64,000 nucleotides of DNA from DASQPA01 sp963757335 (GTDB lineage: Bacteria > Acidobacteriota > Thermoanaerobaculia > Multivoradales > UBA5704), in the NCBI GenBank assembly GCA_963757335.1, contig CAVWRJ010000010.1:1-64000 (forward strand), given 5' to 3'. Within the stretch, counting starts at the first letter, position 1; every line of letters starts with the position of its first letter. The position numbers and the translations under genes are program-made. Shown here piece by piece: positions 1 to 13,870 of this stretch. Under the pieces are notes generated by a model that saw only the letters and a program-made list of their open reading frames with translations, searched no databases and was not told where the DNA came from.

Positions 1-31
1 CCGCTCAGGGTACTGACGTTCGTCGAGGAAT

Positions 32-495
32 CTCCAGGAGCAGAAACTTAAAAGCCAGGCCAAAACCTCCTTAAACTCCAAAAAAGTCTCCCTAAACTCC
101 AAATGCCCCTCGCTAAACTGAAATGCGCGGCCTCTAAACTCCGAAGGGACCTGCCTAAACTGGATTGCGCGGCCTCCAAACTCATTTTGTCGCTGGATAA
201 ACTGAAACGCGAGGCCTCTAAACTCCGAATGCCCCTCGATAAACTGAAGTACGGACACCCTAAACAGCTTTTGCAGGGCTCGAAAGTAGTTTAGAGACGT
301 TCCGTGAAGGTTTGGAGACGTTTCGTCGGACTTTATCGACCTCCGCGCCTACTTTTACGAGGTCCGAAACTCGCTTGGAGACCTCCGGGGCCGGTTTAGA
401 GAGGTCGGATCGGTGTTTAGGGACGCTCGGAGCGCGATTGGAGGCGCCCGAATCGGCTTTGGAGGCAGTCTGGAGCCGTTTATCGCCCCGGCGTC
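32..495. repeat. 21-bp-periodic convergent repeat element, copy A
   Basis: From about 52 to 248 the plus strand carries TAAACT-type motifs every 21 bp, with a 42-bp higher-order period. From about 290 to 490 the complementary motif (GTTTAGA or GTTTGGAGACG) recurs with the same 21-bp phase. The arms point at each other around a core at 240-278. Each arm is open in one frame: plus-strand heptads of the type KLxxxAS end at 294, and minus-strand heptads of the type SKxxxxV end at 260. A second copy in opposite orientation lies at 33172-33650, with a 40-bp core differing at one base. Boundaries come from where the two copies stop aligning. Function unknown. It could be a phased protein-binding array, a structured RNA or a repeat-peptide gene. 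Confidence 0.8.
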
Positions 496-567
496 GCCCT
501 TTATCGCTCCGCGAGCCCCGCTGGCGGCTTCGAGCTGGCAGGGAGGCGCCCGCTCGGCCTCCTGAGG

Positions 568-573
568 TAGACT
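568..573 (+). promoter_or_regulatory. -10 element (TAGACT) for leaderless hemH
   Basis: TAGACT ends 9 nt before the hemH ATG, so transcription would start at or within a base or two of the start codon. The same -10-to-ATG geometry recurs at several other genes in the window. No clear -35 is seen because the upstream DNA is the repeat element. Confidence 0.45.
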
Positions 574-582
574 CCACAGTCC

Positions 583-1719
583 ATGAAGTACTTCGGCCAA
601 CCCGAATTCCAACACGGAGAGGTACCGGCCGTCGGGGTCCTCCTCGCCAATCTGGGGACGCCGGACGCCCCTACGGCACCGGCTCTCCGCCGGTATCTGC
701 GCGAGTTCCTCCTCGATCCGCGGGTCATCGAGATAAACCGGGCCCTGTGGTGGACGATCCTCCACGTCGCCATCCTTCCCACGCGGCCGAAGGTGTCGGC
801 GGCGCTCTACCGGAAGGTCTGGACCGCGGAGGGGTCGCCCCTCCTCGTCATCACCCGGCGGCAGGCGGCGGCGGTGGCGGCGGTCCTCGCGCGCGAGGTG
901 GGGACTCCGCTCCAGGTCGCGGTCGGCATGCGCTACGGCAACCCCTCGATCCGCGCCGCGCTCCGCGAGCTCGCCGGCAAGGGCTGCCGGCGCATCCTCG
1001 TCCTGCCGCTCTACCCGCAGTACGCCGCGGTCACCACCGGTTCGACCTTCGACGCCGTCGCCGCCGAGCTTACGACCTGGCGCTGGGTGCCCGAGGTCCG
1101 CACCGTCCACCACTACCATGATGTCCCGGCCTACACCGAGGTACTCGCCGCCTCGATCCGCGAGGCCTGGGCCGCGGGGGGGCAGGCCGAGAAGCTCCTC
1201 TTCTCCTTCCATGGGATCCCGCAGCGCTACTTCGATGCCGGCGACCCCTACTTCTGCCACTGCCACAAGACCGCCCGGCTCGCCGCCGAGCGGCTCGGCC
1301 TGCCGCGCGACCGCTGGGAGATCTCCTTCCAGTCGCTCTTCGGCCGCGAGGAGTGGATCAAGCCCTACAGCGAGCAGACGATCAAGGCCATGGCCCGCTC
1401 CGGGGTCAAGAGCCTGGACGTCGTCTGCCCCGGGTTCTCGGCCGACTGCCTGGAGACCCTGGAGGAGATCGACGAGCAGAACCGCGAGTTCTTCCTCCAT
1501 GCCGGGGGCGAGACCTACCGCTACATCCCGGCCTTGAACGACCGTCCCGACCACGTGCGGGTGCTCGCCGATGTCGTCCTGGCGAACCTCGCCGGCTGGG
1601 TGGTCCCCGCCGGCCAGTGGGACGCGAAAAATGTCCGTGCCGAGGCCGAAGCCTCCCGGCGCCGCGCCGAGACGCTCGCCGCGGCGCCGATCCCGCTCGA
1701 TGCCGGGTACGGAGCCTGA
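583..1719 (+). CDS. hemH: Ferrochelatase
   Basis: Inserts Fe2+ into protoporphyrin IX (or coproporphyrin III) at the end of heme synthesis. The 378-residue product is slightly longer than typical HemH. It shows LLANLGTPD near the N-terminus, the metal-binding SFHGIPQRYF motif (catalytic His near residue 210) and the PGFSADCLETLEEI signature. CHCHKTA at about residues 225-231 is Cys/His-rich but has no visible Fe-S cysteine set. An extra Ala/Arg-rich tail of about 25 residues follows the fold. The start is the first ATG and lies 9 nt after a TAGACT -10 element with no Shine-Dalgarno, consistent with a leaderless mRNA. No other heme genes are adjacent. Family assignment is secure. Confidence 0.96.
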   Translation: MKYFGQPEFQHGEVPAVGVLLANLGTPDAPTAPALRRYLREFLLDPRVIEINRALWWTILHVAILPTRPKVSAALYRKVWTAEGSPLLVITRRQAAAVAAVLAREVGTPLQVAVGMRYGNPSIRAALRELAGKGCRRILVLPLYPQYAAVTTGSTFDAVAAELTTWRWVPEVRTVHHYHDVPAYTEVLAASIREAWAAGGQAEKLLFSFHGIPQRYFDAGDPYFCHCHKTARLAAERLGLPRDRWEISFQSLFGREEWIKPYSEQTIKAMARSGVKSLDVVCPGFSADCLETLEEIDEQNREFFLHAGGETYRYIPALNDRPDHVRVLADVVLANLAGWVVPAGQWDAKNVRAEAEASRRRAETLAAAPIPLDAGYGA

Positions 1720-1768
1720 GCTTCCACCCGATCTATCCTTCCAACTCACTCCATAGAGGAGAAGCACG

Positions 1769-2638
1769 ATGAAGAGGTTTTCACTGATCAAGAGGGGCGC
1801 CGGGATCGCGGCCCTCTCCGCCCTGGCAGCCCTGTCGCTCACCCCCAGCGCAGGAGCGCAGCCGCTCGACCTGCCCCGCCCCAGCCCCAACGCCAGCGTC
1901 TCCCAGAACATCGGCATCACCGAGGTGACGGTGCACTACAGCCGGCCCGGGGTGAAGGGAAGGAAGATCTGGGGCGAGCTCGTGCCCTACGGCGAGGTCT
2001 GGCGGACGGGGGCCAACGAGAACACGACCATCCGCTTCACGACGCCGGTCAAGGTCCAGGGCCACGACCTGCCGGCCGGTCTCTACGGCCTCCAGACCCT
2101 CCCCACCGCGGGGGAGTGGACGCTCATCCTGAGCAAGGACGCCGATCAGTGGGGCGCTTTCTCCTACAAGAAGGAGCACGACGCCCTGCGGGCGGAGATC
2201 AAGCCCCAGCCGGCCGAGCTCCAGGAGCGCATGAGCTTCGAGTTCGCCGACCTGACCGACACCTCGGCCAAGCTGGTGCTGCGCTGGGAGAAGCTGGCCC
2301 TGCCGATCACGATCGAGGTGAACACCCCGAAGCTGGTCGAGGAGAAGGCGAGGACCTCGATCAGCTGGCGGGCGCCCTACCAGGCGGCCAACTACTGCAT
2401 GCAGAACAACGTCTGCCTCGACGAGGCCGGCAAGTGGCTGGATTCTTCGATCGCGCTCGAAGGCAACTTCACCAACTACCGGGCCAAGGCCGACCTGATG
2501 GCCATGCAGGGGGACTACAAGAGCGCCGCCAGCTACGGCGAGAAGGCCCTGGCCGCGGCGAAGGGGGCCCAGCCGGCCCCGTCGGCCGAGTCCGTCGCGG
2601 AGCTCGGGAAGAAGGTCAGCGGCTGGAAGACGAAGTAG
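1769..2638 (+). CDS. Secreted DUF2911 domain protein
   Basis: A 289-residue protein with an N-terminal signal peptide (KRxG start, Ala/Leu-rich core, cleavage near SAGAQ). The DUF2911 domain follows at about residues 35-180, recognised from VTVHYSRPGVKGRKIWG and PYGEVWRTGANENTTI. A helical, TPR-like C-terminal part (about 195-285) resembles tetratricopeptide units (NYRAKADLMAMQGDYKSA). A Shine-Dalgarno (GAGGAG) lies 7 nt before the ATG. DUF2911 proteins are periplasmic or exported in Bacteroidota and Acidobacteriota, with no established activity. The 3' end overlaps the convergent HAD gene by 23 bp. Confidence 0.88.
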   Translation: MKRFSLIKRGAGIAALSALAALSLTPSAGAQPLDLPRPSPNASVSQNIGITEVTVHYSRPGVKGRKIWGELVPYGEVWRTGANENTTIRFTTPVKVQGHDLPAGLYGLQTLPTAGEWTLILSKDADQWGAFSYKKEHDALRAEIKPQPAELQERMSFEFADLTDTSAKLVLRWEKLALPITIEVNTPKLVEEKARTSISWRAPYQAANYCMQNNVCLDEAGKWLDSSIALEGNFTNYRAKADLMAMQGDYKSAASYGEKALAAAKGAQPAPSAESVAELGKKVSGWKTK

Positions 2639-3326
2639 CAGCGGCGACCGGAGTGCCGGCCAGCCAGTCCGGCAGCTCGACGACGTTGGGAAGGCAGGCG
2701 AGGGGCTCGAACCGTTCGAGCTCCTCTCTGCCCTGCGAGCCGGAGAGGACGCCGAGGCCGGCCATCCGCGCGGCGCGCGCCATCTCCAGATCGTAGACCG
2801 TATCCCCGATCATCACCGCCTCCTCCGCCCGCACCCCGAGGTCGCTCAGGATGTCGAAGAGCATCCCGGGATGGGGTTTCGAAGGCGCCTCGTCGACCGT
2901 TCGGGTGGCATGAAAGAGGCCGCGGAGACCGCTGCTCTCGAGGGCGTACTCGAGACCGCGCCGGCTCTTCCCCGTAGCGACACCCAGCAGATAGCCCTCC
3001 GCCGCCAGCCGCCGGAGCATCTCCGGCACGCCCGGAAAGAGGAGCGGCTGGTTCTGGTAGGTCGACAGCCAGTGGGCGCGGTAGGTCTCCAGCACCTGCT
3101 GGTAGAGCTCCGCGTCACAGCCGGGGACGAGCTGGTCGATGGTCTCGCGAAGGCCAAGGCCGACGGTGTTGCGGATCGTCGCATCCGGATGCTCGGGGAG
3201 GCCCAGCTCGCGGAGCATCGCCTGAGCGCAGGCGACGATCACCGCCACCGAGTCCATGAGGGTGCCGTCCCAGTCGAAGATGAGGAGCTTGAAGGGGGGC
3301 TTGAAGGAAGATGTAGGGCGAGACAT
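2616..3326 (-). CDS. HAD-family phosphatase, phosphoglycolate phosphatase-like
   Basis: A 236-residue HAD hydrolase of subfamily IA. Motif I is FDWDGTLMDS (nucleophile Asp near residue 15). Motif II is the Thr in GVATGKSRRG, motif III the Lys in SKPHPGM and motif IV is IGDTVYDLEMARAA. Length and a helical cap after motif I match Gph/PgmB-type small-molecule phosphatases; the substrate cannot be read from sequence. The start is set at the ATG before SRPTSSFKPPF; longer upstream reading is Arg-rich and out of family. It converges on and overlaps the DUF2911 gene. Confidence 0.9.
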   Translation of the reverse strand: MSRPTSSFKPPFKLLIFDWDGTLMDSVAVIVACAQAMLRELGLPEHPDATIRNTVGLGLRETIDQLVPGCDAELYQQVLETYRAHWLSTYQNQPLLFPGVPEMLRRLAAEGYLLGVATGKSRRGLEYALESSGLRGLFHATRTVDEAPSKPHPGMLFDILSDLGVRAEEAVMIGDTVYDLEMARAARMAGLGVLSGSQGREELERFEPLACLPNVVELPDWLAGTPVAAATSSSSR

Positions 3327-3387
3327 CAGGTTTTCTTCTGCCGGCGGCTCCCGGCGGCGCACCCATCTTCTCAGACGGACGGCTCTT

Positions 3388-4860
3388 CTACAATCCGCCG
3401 CCCGCGCTCTTCGGCTCGAAGAGCCAGACTTCGGCCCCCAGAAGAGCGCGGTGCTCGCGCTCGGAGTAACCCTCCCGCAGGAAGGCGAGGAAGCCAGACT
3501 CGACCGACAGGTGCCCGGCGAGCAGCCAGACGCGCCCGGGCCGGCGGGCGGCGAGGAGCGCCCGCGCCGCTGGGACGTCGGCGTCCGCGCCGGCGACCAG
3601 GTCCACCCGCCGCGGCGATCCCAGCCGGCGAAAGTAATAGTCGAAATACTCTCGATGATAGGCACGGGCGAGGACGACCGAGCCCGCGAGGTCGGGATCG
3701 CGGGCCACCACCACCGCCGCGGCCTCCCGGAACTGCTCCTTCCCGGGGACTGTGTAGTAGCGCATGCCGAGAAGGAGATGGGCGAGGAGCCCGGCGATGA
3801 CGAGGGTCCCGAGCGCCGCCCGCCGGGTGCCGGTGGCGAGAACGGCGATCGCCCGTGCGAGCAGCAGGTAGGCGGCGGGGAGGCCGACGAGGAGGTTCCG
3901 GTTGGTGAGGAGGGGAAACGACAGGTAGGAGACCGCGACCGCCCCCAAAAACGGCAACACCAGCCAGAGGGCGAGGAGGGCGCTCGGGGGGAGCGGCCCG
4001 ATCCGCCGCTCGTCAGCGGCTTCAGAACGCCGGCGGAGCAGGAGGGCGAGGAGCCCGACGAGGAGCGCCAGGGCGGCCAGGGTCCGCGAGTAGTTGAAGA
4101 GAAATTTCAGGTACTCGGTCGCCGAGTGGAAGCCGGGAGGCTCGATCCAGGCCCACGACCCCGAGTGCCGCCGCTGCAGCAGCAGGTAGACGATACCGGG
4201 GAGATAGCCGACGAGGACGACGGCCCAGGTGCCGAGGATAGCGGTGAGCGCCGGGCGCCGTCGCCGGAGGAGAAGAAGGGCGAGGAGCCCGTGGAGAAAG
4301 ACGAGCCCCGCCCCGAAGTGGTGGAGGTAGCAGCAGCCGAGAGCCGAGAGGACATAGCCGGCGGCGAGGCCGGGAGGCGTTCCCTTCCCTTCGTCCCAGG
4401 ACCGCAGGAGGGCGATCCAGAAGCTGCTCGCGACGAGCACCGCCAGGAGGAGGAGACTGTAAGGCCGGGCCTCCTGGCTGTAGTAGATCGGGCACCAGAG
4501 GACGGTGAGCAGGCCGGCGGCGAGGAGCCCCTCGAACACCCCATAGAGCAGGCAGCCGAGGACGAAGATCGCCGCGATCGAAAGGACTCCGGCGAGGGCG
4601 GAGGGGCAGCGCAGGGCCCGCTCCGAGTCGCCCCAGAGGCGCTCGATTCCGTGCAGCAGGAGGTTGTAGACCGGCGGGTGGCCGTCCTGGGCGAGGGTCT
4701 TCGCCATCACCTCGCCAGCGGTAGGCGCACCGCTCACCCGGCGGCTGTCGAGCTCGTCGTTCCACAGCGACTCCCGGCCGAGGCCATGAAACCGCAGGCC
4801 GGCGCCGAGGAGAAGGAGGAGCGCCAGGAGGAGAAGGGGACCGGTCCGGCTCCGGGTCAC
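3388..4860 (-). CDS. GT-C-fold membrane glycosyltransferase (GT39/ArnT-like)
   Basis: A 490-residue polytopic protein with roughly ten hydrophobic segments. Features shared with ArnT/PMT-like lipid-linked sugar transferases are an acidic loop after the first helix (ESLWNDELDS), a DGHPPVYNLLLH loop and the YYSQEARPYSLLLL motif. It probably transfers a sugar from a polyprenyl-phosphate donor on the outer face of the inner membrane; the acceptor is unknown. The GTG start overlaps the stop of the upstream sugar nucleotidyltransferase (GTGA), so the two are translationally coupled. The pair suggests a glycoconjugate pathway. A C-terminal soluble part of about 120 residues is unassigned. Confidence 0.82.
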   Translation of the reverse strand: MTRSRTGPLLLLALLLLLGAGLRFHGLGRESLWNDELDSRRVSGAPTAGEVMAKTLAQDGHPPVYNLLLHGIERLWGDSERALRCPSALAGVLSIAAIFVLGCLLYGVFEGLLAAGLLTVLWCPIYYSQEARPYSLLLLAVLVASSFWIALLRSWDEGKGTPPGLAAGYVLSALGCCYLHHFGAGLVFLHGLLALLLLRRRRPALTAILGTWAVVLVGYLPGIVYLLLQRRHSGSWAWIEPPGFHSATEYLKFLFNYSRTLAALALLVGLLALLLRRRSEAADERRIGPLPPSALLALWLVLPFLGAVAVSYLSFPLLTNRNLLVGLPAAYLLLARAIAVLATGTRRAALGTLVIAGLLAHLLLGMRYYTVPGKEQFREAAAVVVARDPDLAGSVVLARAYHREYFDYYFRRLGSPRRVDLVAGADADVPAARALLAARRPGRVWLLAGHLSVESGFLAFLREGYSEREHRALLGAEVWLFEPKSAGGGL

Positions 4861-5915
4861 GCCGCGGGTCCCGCCGGATCGAGCGGCGAGTAGACCACCC
4901 CGCCGACCACCGAATCGTCGAGGCCGGGAGCGGCACCCTCGCGGCGCCGGGTGACGATCCGCCGCTCGACCCAGCTGCCGGGAGGCACCGCGGCGCCGGG
5001 GCCGAGGATGACCTCGCGGAGGGTGCTCCCCTCGCCCACCCGCGACCCCGGCAGGAGGACCGAGCGCTCGACCGCCACCCCCGCACCCACCCGCGCCCCG
5101 GCCTCGACCGCGGCTTCCCTGAGCTTCGTGCCGGCGGCGATGCCCGCCTCCGGCGAAACCCAGGAGCGCCGCCAGAGGCGCTCCGGCCACCCCGCCCGCG
5201 CCCATTCGAGCGAAGCGTCGAGAAAGCGCCGCGGGGTGCCGAGGTCGTGCCACGGGCGCGAGGTGACGACCGAGCCCAGAGCGCCCCCCTCGGCGAGAAG
5301 GGGCGAGTAGAGGTCCCGCACGATGTCGGAGGGGCCCGGCCCCACCCGCTCCAGGAGCGCCGGAGCGAAGACGTGGGCACCGGCGAAGACCAGCCGCCGG
5401 GCCACCGTGCCCCTGCCGGGAGAGGGATCGTTGAGCCGGAAGGAGGCGATACTGCCGTCCCGGTCGATGCCCACTCCACCGCCGAAGACCTGGGGGTCGG
5501 CACGCCGGGAGAGGAGCAGGGTGGCCGCGGCCGAACCCGCCTGATGGGCGCGCAGGAGCCGCTTGAGCGGCCAGGGGCAGAGGCTGTCGCCGTTTAAGAG
5601 GAGCACGAGGTCCGCCGGGGCGAGGAAGTCGCGGAGCGGATGGAGGGCCCCGCCGGTGCCCAGGAGCTCGGGCTCCTCGGAGTAGGTGAGGGGTATACCG
5701 GCAAAGGAGTCGCCGAAGCGGCTGCGGATCTGGTCGCCCTGGTAGTGGAGGTTGATCGCCACCGCCTCACAGCCGACCGCCGCCAGCTGCGCCAGGGAAT
5801 GCCCGAGGATCGGCACCCCGACGACCGGCAGGAGCGGTTTCGGCATCGACTCGGTGAGCGGCCGGAGCCGCGTGCCGAGCCCGGCCGCGAGCACCAGAGC
5901 CCTCAGTCGCGGCAC
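4857..5915 (-). CDS. Sugar-1-phosphate nucleotidyltransferase
   Basis: A 352-residue NTP_transferase protein. LVLAAGLGTRLRPLT (residues 7-21) is the nucleotide-binding loop, MPKPLLPVVGVPI the sugar-phosphate region and LLNGDSLC holds the metal-binding Asp. After residue 265 a left-handed beta-helix-like stretch (AAVEAGARVGAGVAVERSVL) is typical of ManC/GlmU-type C-terminal domains. It makes an NDP-sugar, most like mannose-1-phosphate guanylyltransferase or MurNAc-1-P uridylyltransferase (MurU); the sugar is not resolved. It is coupled to the downstream GT-C glycosyltransferase. Confidence 0.88.
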   Translation of the reverse strand: MPRLRALVLAAGLGTRLRPLTESMPKPLLPVVGVPILGHSLAQLAAVGCEAVAINLHYQGDQIRSRFGDSFAGIPLTYSEEPELLGTGGALHPLRDFLAPADLVLLLNGDSLCPWPLKRLLRAHQAGSAAATLLLSRRADPQVFGGGVGIDRDGSIASFRLNDPSPGRGTVARRLVFAGAHVFAPALLERVGPGPSDIVRDLYSPLLAEGGALGSVVTSRPWHDLGTPRRFLDASLEWARAGWPERLWRRSWVSPEAGIAAGTKLREAAVEAGARVGAGVAVERSVLLPGSRVGEGSTLREVILGPGAAVPPGSWVERRIVTRRREGAAPGLDDSVVGGVVYSPLDPAGPAA

Positions 5916-5946
5916 GGCTCAGAGCTGAGCGGATTCATTCACAGCT

Positions 5947-6498
5947 TTAGCGGAAGACCATCTCCGGGGGGGCGTCGGGATGCTCCTTCAAGTAGTCCTC
6001 GTACAGACGGAGGTAGGAGCGCTTCTCGCCCTTCTCCGGATCGAGGCCGCAGCGCTTGGCGACCGTCTCGGCGCCGTCGCCCTCGAATTCGGCGAAGTCG
6101 CCGATGGGGGTATGGTCGAGGGCGATGGTCACCCCCCCCAGTTGCCACTCCTCGCGCATTTTCTGGTAGCGCCGCACGACGCCGTAGCCCAGGTTCTCGA
6201 AGAGGGCCCGCGCCTCGTCGGCGTTCTCGATCTCGACCTCCCGCTCCTCCCGCACCTTCATGTTGCCCTCCATGCGGAGCGGCCCCTTGAAGGTGAGCCG
6301 GGCGCGCTGGCCGTCGGTGCGCAGGCGGAGAATACGGCCGGAGGAGAGCAGCTCGTCGCTCCGGTCGAGGATCCAGTTGTCCTCGAAGGCGGCCGGGCCC
6401 ACGCGCTCCGCTTCCAGCTCCGCCAGACGGTTCCGCACCTTGTCGAGCTCGACCCCGGGGAACTTGATCTCGCGCTCCAGACTCCCTTTGCTCCTCAT
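5947..6498 (-). CDS. CYTH domain protein (triphosphate tunnel metalloenzyme)
   Basis: A 183-residue CYTH-fold protein with the N-terminal ExExK signature (LEREIKF, residues 7-13). Alternating basic and acidic strands follow: RILRLRTDGQRARLTFKG, EEREVEIENADEA and FAEFEGDGAE. The family hydrolyses inorganic or nucleoside triphosphates or acts as class IV adenylate cyclase; which applies here is not evident. Its ATG overlaps the stop of the upstream M20 peptidase (ATGA), so the two form one transcription unit. Confidence 0.87.
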   Translation of the reverse strand: MRSKGSLEREIKFPGVELDKVRNRLAELEAERVGPAAFEDNWILDRSDELLSSGRILRLRTDGQRARLTFKGPLRMEGNMKVREEREVEIENADEARALFENLGYGVVRRYQKMREEWQLGGVTIALDHTPIGDFAEFEGDGAETVAKRCGLDPEKGEKRSYLRLYEDYLKEHPDAPPEMVFR

Positions 6499-7889
6499 GA
6501 TGGATGGACTTCGCCCAATCGATCCAGCAGCCGTGCCACGGAGCGGATCCCGTTGTAGAAGTGACTGAGGTTGAATTTCTCGTTGGGGGAGTGGAGACCG
6601 TCGTCGTTCAAGCCGAAGCCCAAGAGCAGCACCGGGCAGCGGAGCACCTGGGCGAAGGTGGAGACGATCGGGATCGATCCCCCCTCGCGGATACGGACCG
6701 GCCGCCCCCCCCAGACCTCCTCCATGACCTCCATGGCGGCGTCGACGATCGGACCCTGGGTTTCGAGGACGACCGGGGCGCCACCGTGGAGGTAGGTGAC
6801 CTCGACCTTCACCCCCCGGGGGGCGATCTGCTCTACGTAGTCGGTGAACAGGCGGGCGATCTTCTCCGGCTCCTGATCGGGGACGAGCCGCATGGAGACC
6901 TTGGCTCCGCCCCAGGAAGGGAGGACGGTCTTCGCCCCCTTCGCCTGGTAGCCACCGAAAAGACCGTGGACATCGCAGGTCGGCCGGCCCCAGGTCCGCT
7001 CGCGGGTGCTGTAGCCCTCCTCCCCGAAGAGCGCCGGAACCCCCAGGTCGACCCGGTACGCCTCCTCGTCGAAGGGGAGCTTGGCGAACTCCTCGCGCTC
7101 CCAGGCGGCGAGCGGCCGCACGTCGTCGTAGAAGCCGGGGATCAGGACCTTGCCGGTCTCGGGGTTTTGCAGCCGGGAAAGGATCTGGCAGAGCGAGTTG
7201 AGCGGGTTGGCGACGCTGCCGCCGTAGGTGCCGGAGTGCAGATCCCGGTTGGGGCCGGTGACCTTCATCTCCATGTAGGCGAGCCCCTTCAAACCGTAGA
7301 TCAGGGCCGGCTGCCCAGGTCCGTAGAGCGAGCTGTCGGAGATCACCACCGCGTCACAGGCGAGCCGGCTGGCGCCGTCCTCCCGGACGTAGCGGTCGAT
7401 CGACGCCCCGCCGGCCTCCTCCTCCCCCTCGACCAGGAACTTGACGTTGACCGGGAGCTTGCCGCGCTCGGCGAGGAGCGCCGCGACGCCCTTGAGATGA
7501 GCGTAGGACTGCCCTTTGTCGTCGGTCGCGCCGCGCGCGAACAGCCGATCCCCTTCGAGCGCCGGTTCGAAAGGGGGGTTGCGCCAGAGGTCCAACGGAT
7601 CGACCGGCTGCACGTCGTAGTGCCCGTAGAAAAGGATCGTGGGGGCGCCCGGGGCACCCTTCCACTCGCCGTAGACGAGAGGGTGGCCCGCGGTTTCGAT
7701 CACCTCGGCGGTCAGGCCCGCCTGCGCCATCTTCCCGCGCAGGAACTCGGCCGCCCGCCGCACGTCGGCCCGGTAGTCGGGGTCGGTCGAGATCGACGGG
7801 ATCCGCAGGTAGTCCTTGAGCTCCTCCAGGTAGGTTTCCTTCTCGGCGTCGATACGGCCCAGCACGTCCCGCGAGTCGCTTCCTGCCAT
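6495..7889 (-). CDS. M20 family dipeptidase
   Basis: A 464-residue zinc peptidase of the M20/M25/M40 clan. Metal-site motifs are FYGHYDVQP (His and catalytic Asp), GATDDKGQ (bridging Asp) and VEGEEEAGG (catalytic Glu, metal Glu). A dimerisation-domain His lies in NRDLHSGTYGG. The overall pattern matches the PepV/carnosinase-like 'dipeptidase' group, which cleaves dipeptides in the cytoplasm. The start is the ATG before AGSDSRDVLGRIDAEK; the longer reading is not family-like. It is followed at a 4-nt overlap by the CYTH gene. Confidence 0.92.
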   Translation of the reverse strand: MAGSDSRDVLGRIDAEKETYLEELKDYLRIPSISTDPDYRADVRRAAEFLRGKMAQAGLTAEVIETAGHPLVYGEWKGAPGAPTILFYGHYDVQPVDPLDLWRNPPFEPALEGDRLFARGATDDKGQSYAHLKGVAALLAERGKLPVNVKFLVEGEEEAGGASIDRYVREDGASRLACDAVVISDSSLYGPGQPALIYGLKGLAYMEMKVTGPNRDLHSGTYGGSVANPLNSLCQILSRLQNPETGKVLIPGFYDDVRPLAAWEREEFAKLPFDEEAYRVDLGVPALFGEEGYSTRERTWGRPTCDVHGLFGGYQAKGAKTVLPSWGGAKVSMRLVPDQEPEKIARLFTDYVEQIAPRGVKVEVTYLHGGAPVVLETQGPIVDAAMEVMEEVWGGRPVRIREGGSIPIVSTFAQVLRCPVLLLGFGLNDDGLHSPNEKFNLSHFYNGIRSVARLLDRLGEVHPS

Positions 7890-7893
7890 GTCG

Positions 7894-8421
7894 TCAGCTC
7901 TCCTCTTCCTCCGGCGCGGCCAGTCTAGCAGACTCTCCCAGGCGCCTGGAGAGGCTCCGGAGGTTGATTGCGTTAACGACGAAATGACCAACGAAGGGGG
8001 CCAGGAGGTTGCCCCGCCAGAGCATGAGACCGCCGAAGAGGAGGCCGGCAACGGCGGCGAAGAGGGTCCACATCCGGAAGGCGCGGCCGGGACCGCTGTG
8101 GAGGAGAGCGAAGAGGAGGGTGGCGGGGAGGAAGCCGACCGACCCCTGAACCGCGCCGCGAAAGAAGAGCTCCTCGGCGAACCCGGAGACGAGCGCGAGG
8201 GCGATCGCCTCCGAGGTCGGGAGGACGCCGAGGACCTTCGCGAGCTCCGCCTCCAGATCCCGCGCCACGGCGAACCGGCGGGCCGCGAGGCGCCAGACGC
8301 CGACGAGGAGGAGCCCCGCTCCTGAACCGGCAGCGAGATCGAGCCCAAAATGCCGGCGATCGACGAAGAGAGCCAGCGGGATCACACCGCGGGCGAACCC
8401 GATCCACAGGCCGCCCGCCAC
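7894..8421 (-). CDS. CPBP-family intramembrane metalloprotease
   Basis: A 175-residue membrane protein with the CPBP/Abi motifs EELFFRGAVQ (paired Glu and Arg), FALLHS and the C-terminal HFVVNAIN. These glutamates and histidines form the active site of the Rce1-like family. The GTG start used here cuts into the first hydrophobic segment: the open frame continues upstream through LYRLAWTFYLVLAVAGG to the gyrA stop with no ATG. The true start may be a non-standard codon upstream, or an indel may hide it. It lies 4 bp from the M20 gene. Confidence 0.75.
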   Translation of the reverse strand: MAGGLWIGFARGVIPLALFVDRRHFGLDLAAGSGAGLLLVGVWRLAARRFAVARDLEAELAKVLGVLPTSEAIALALVSGFAEELFFRGAVQGSVGFLPATLLFALLHSGPGRAFRMWTLFAAVAGLLFGGLMLWRGNLLAPFVGHFVVNAINLRSLSRRLGESARLAAPEEEES

Positions 8422-8520
8422 CGCGAGGACCAGGTAGAAGGTCCAGGCCAGCCGGTAGAGGCCGCCCGGTGGGACCGACCGCGACTGTGCCGGCGGCGGG
8501 GGGACACGAGGGCGACCAGG

Positions 8521-11172
<2,652 letters not shown>

Positions 11173-11250
11173 GGTTTCTCTAGGGCTTCAAAGCTCGGTC
11201 GTCCGCGAGCGGCCAGCGCGCTCGGGTTCGTTTTCGGATGGGCTCGAATC

Positions 11251-13716
<2,466 letters not shown>

Positions 13717-13870
13717 AGCGGGGTCTCCAACTCTCTTCAGTGATTGCACCCCCAGAAGAAGAGGGGGTGGGAAGATTTGCAAAGTATAGCACGAAAAGAC
13801 CCCCTTTTGGGAGGCCTAGTCGTTGAAAATTCAGGGGCTTACGGGTAGAAACCGGCGCTGCCCGGAAGGC

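Noticed and set aside
52..490. CRISPR array
   Set aside because: The 21-bp period has no repeat/spacer alternation of normal size, units are degenerate along their whole length, and no cas gene is near.
3256..4893. 545-codon open frame on the plus strand
   Set aside because: It is antisense to the HAD and glycosyltransferase genes, low in hydrophobicity variety and Glu/Gly/Arg-rich. This is the usual shadow of GC-rich coding DNA.
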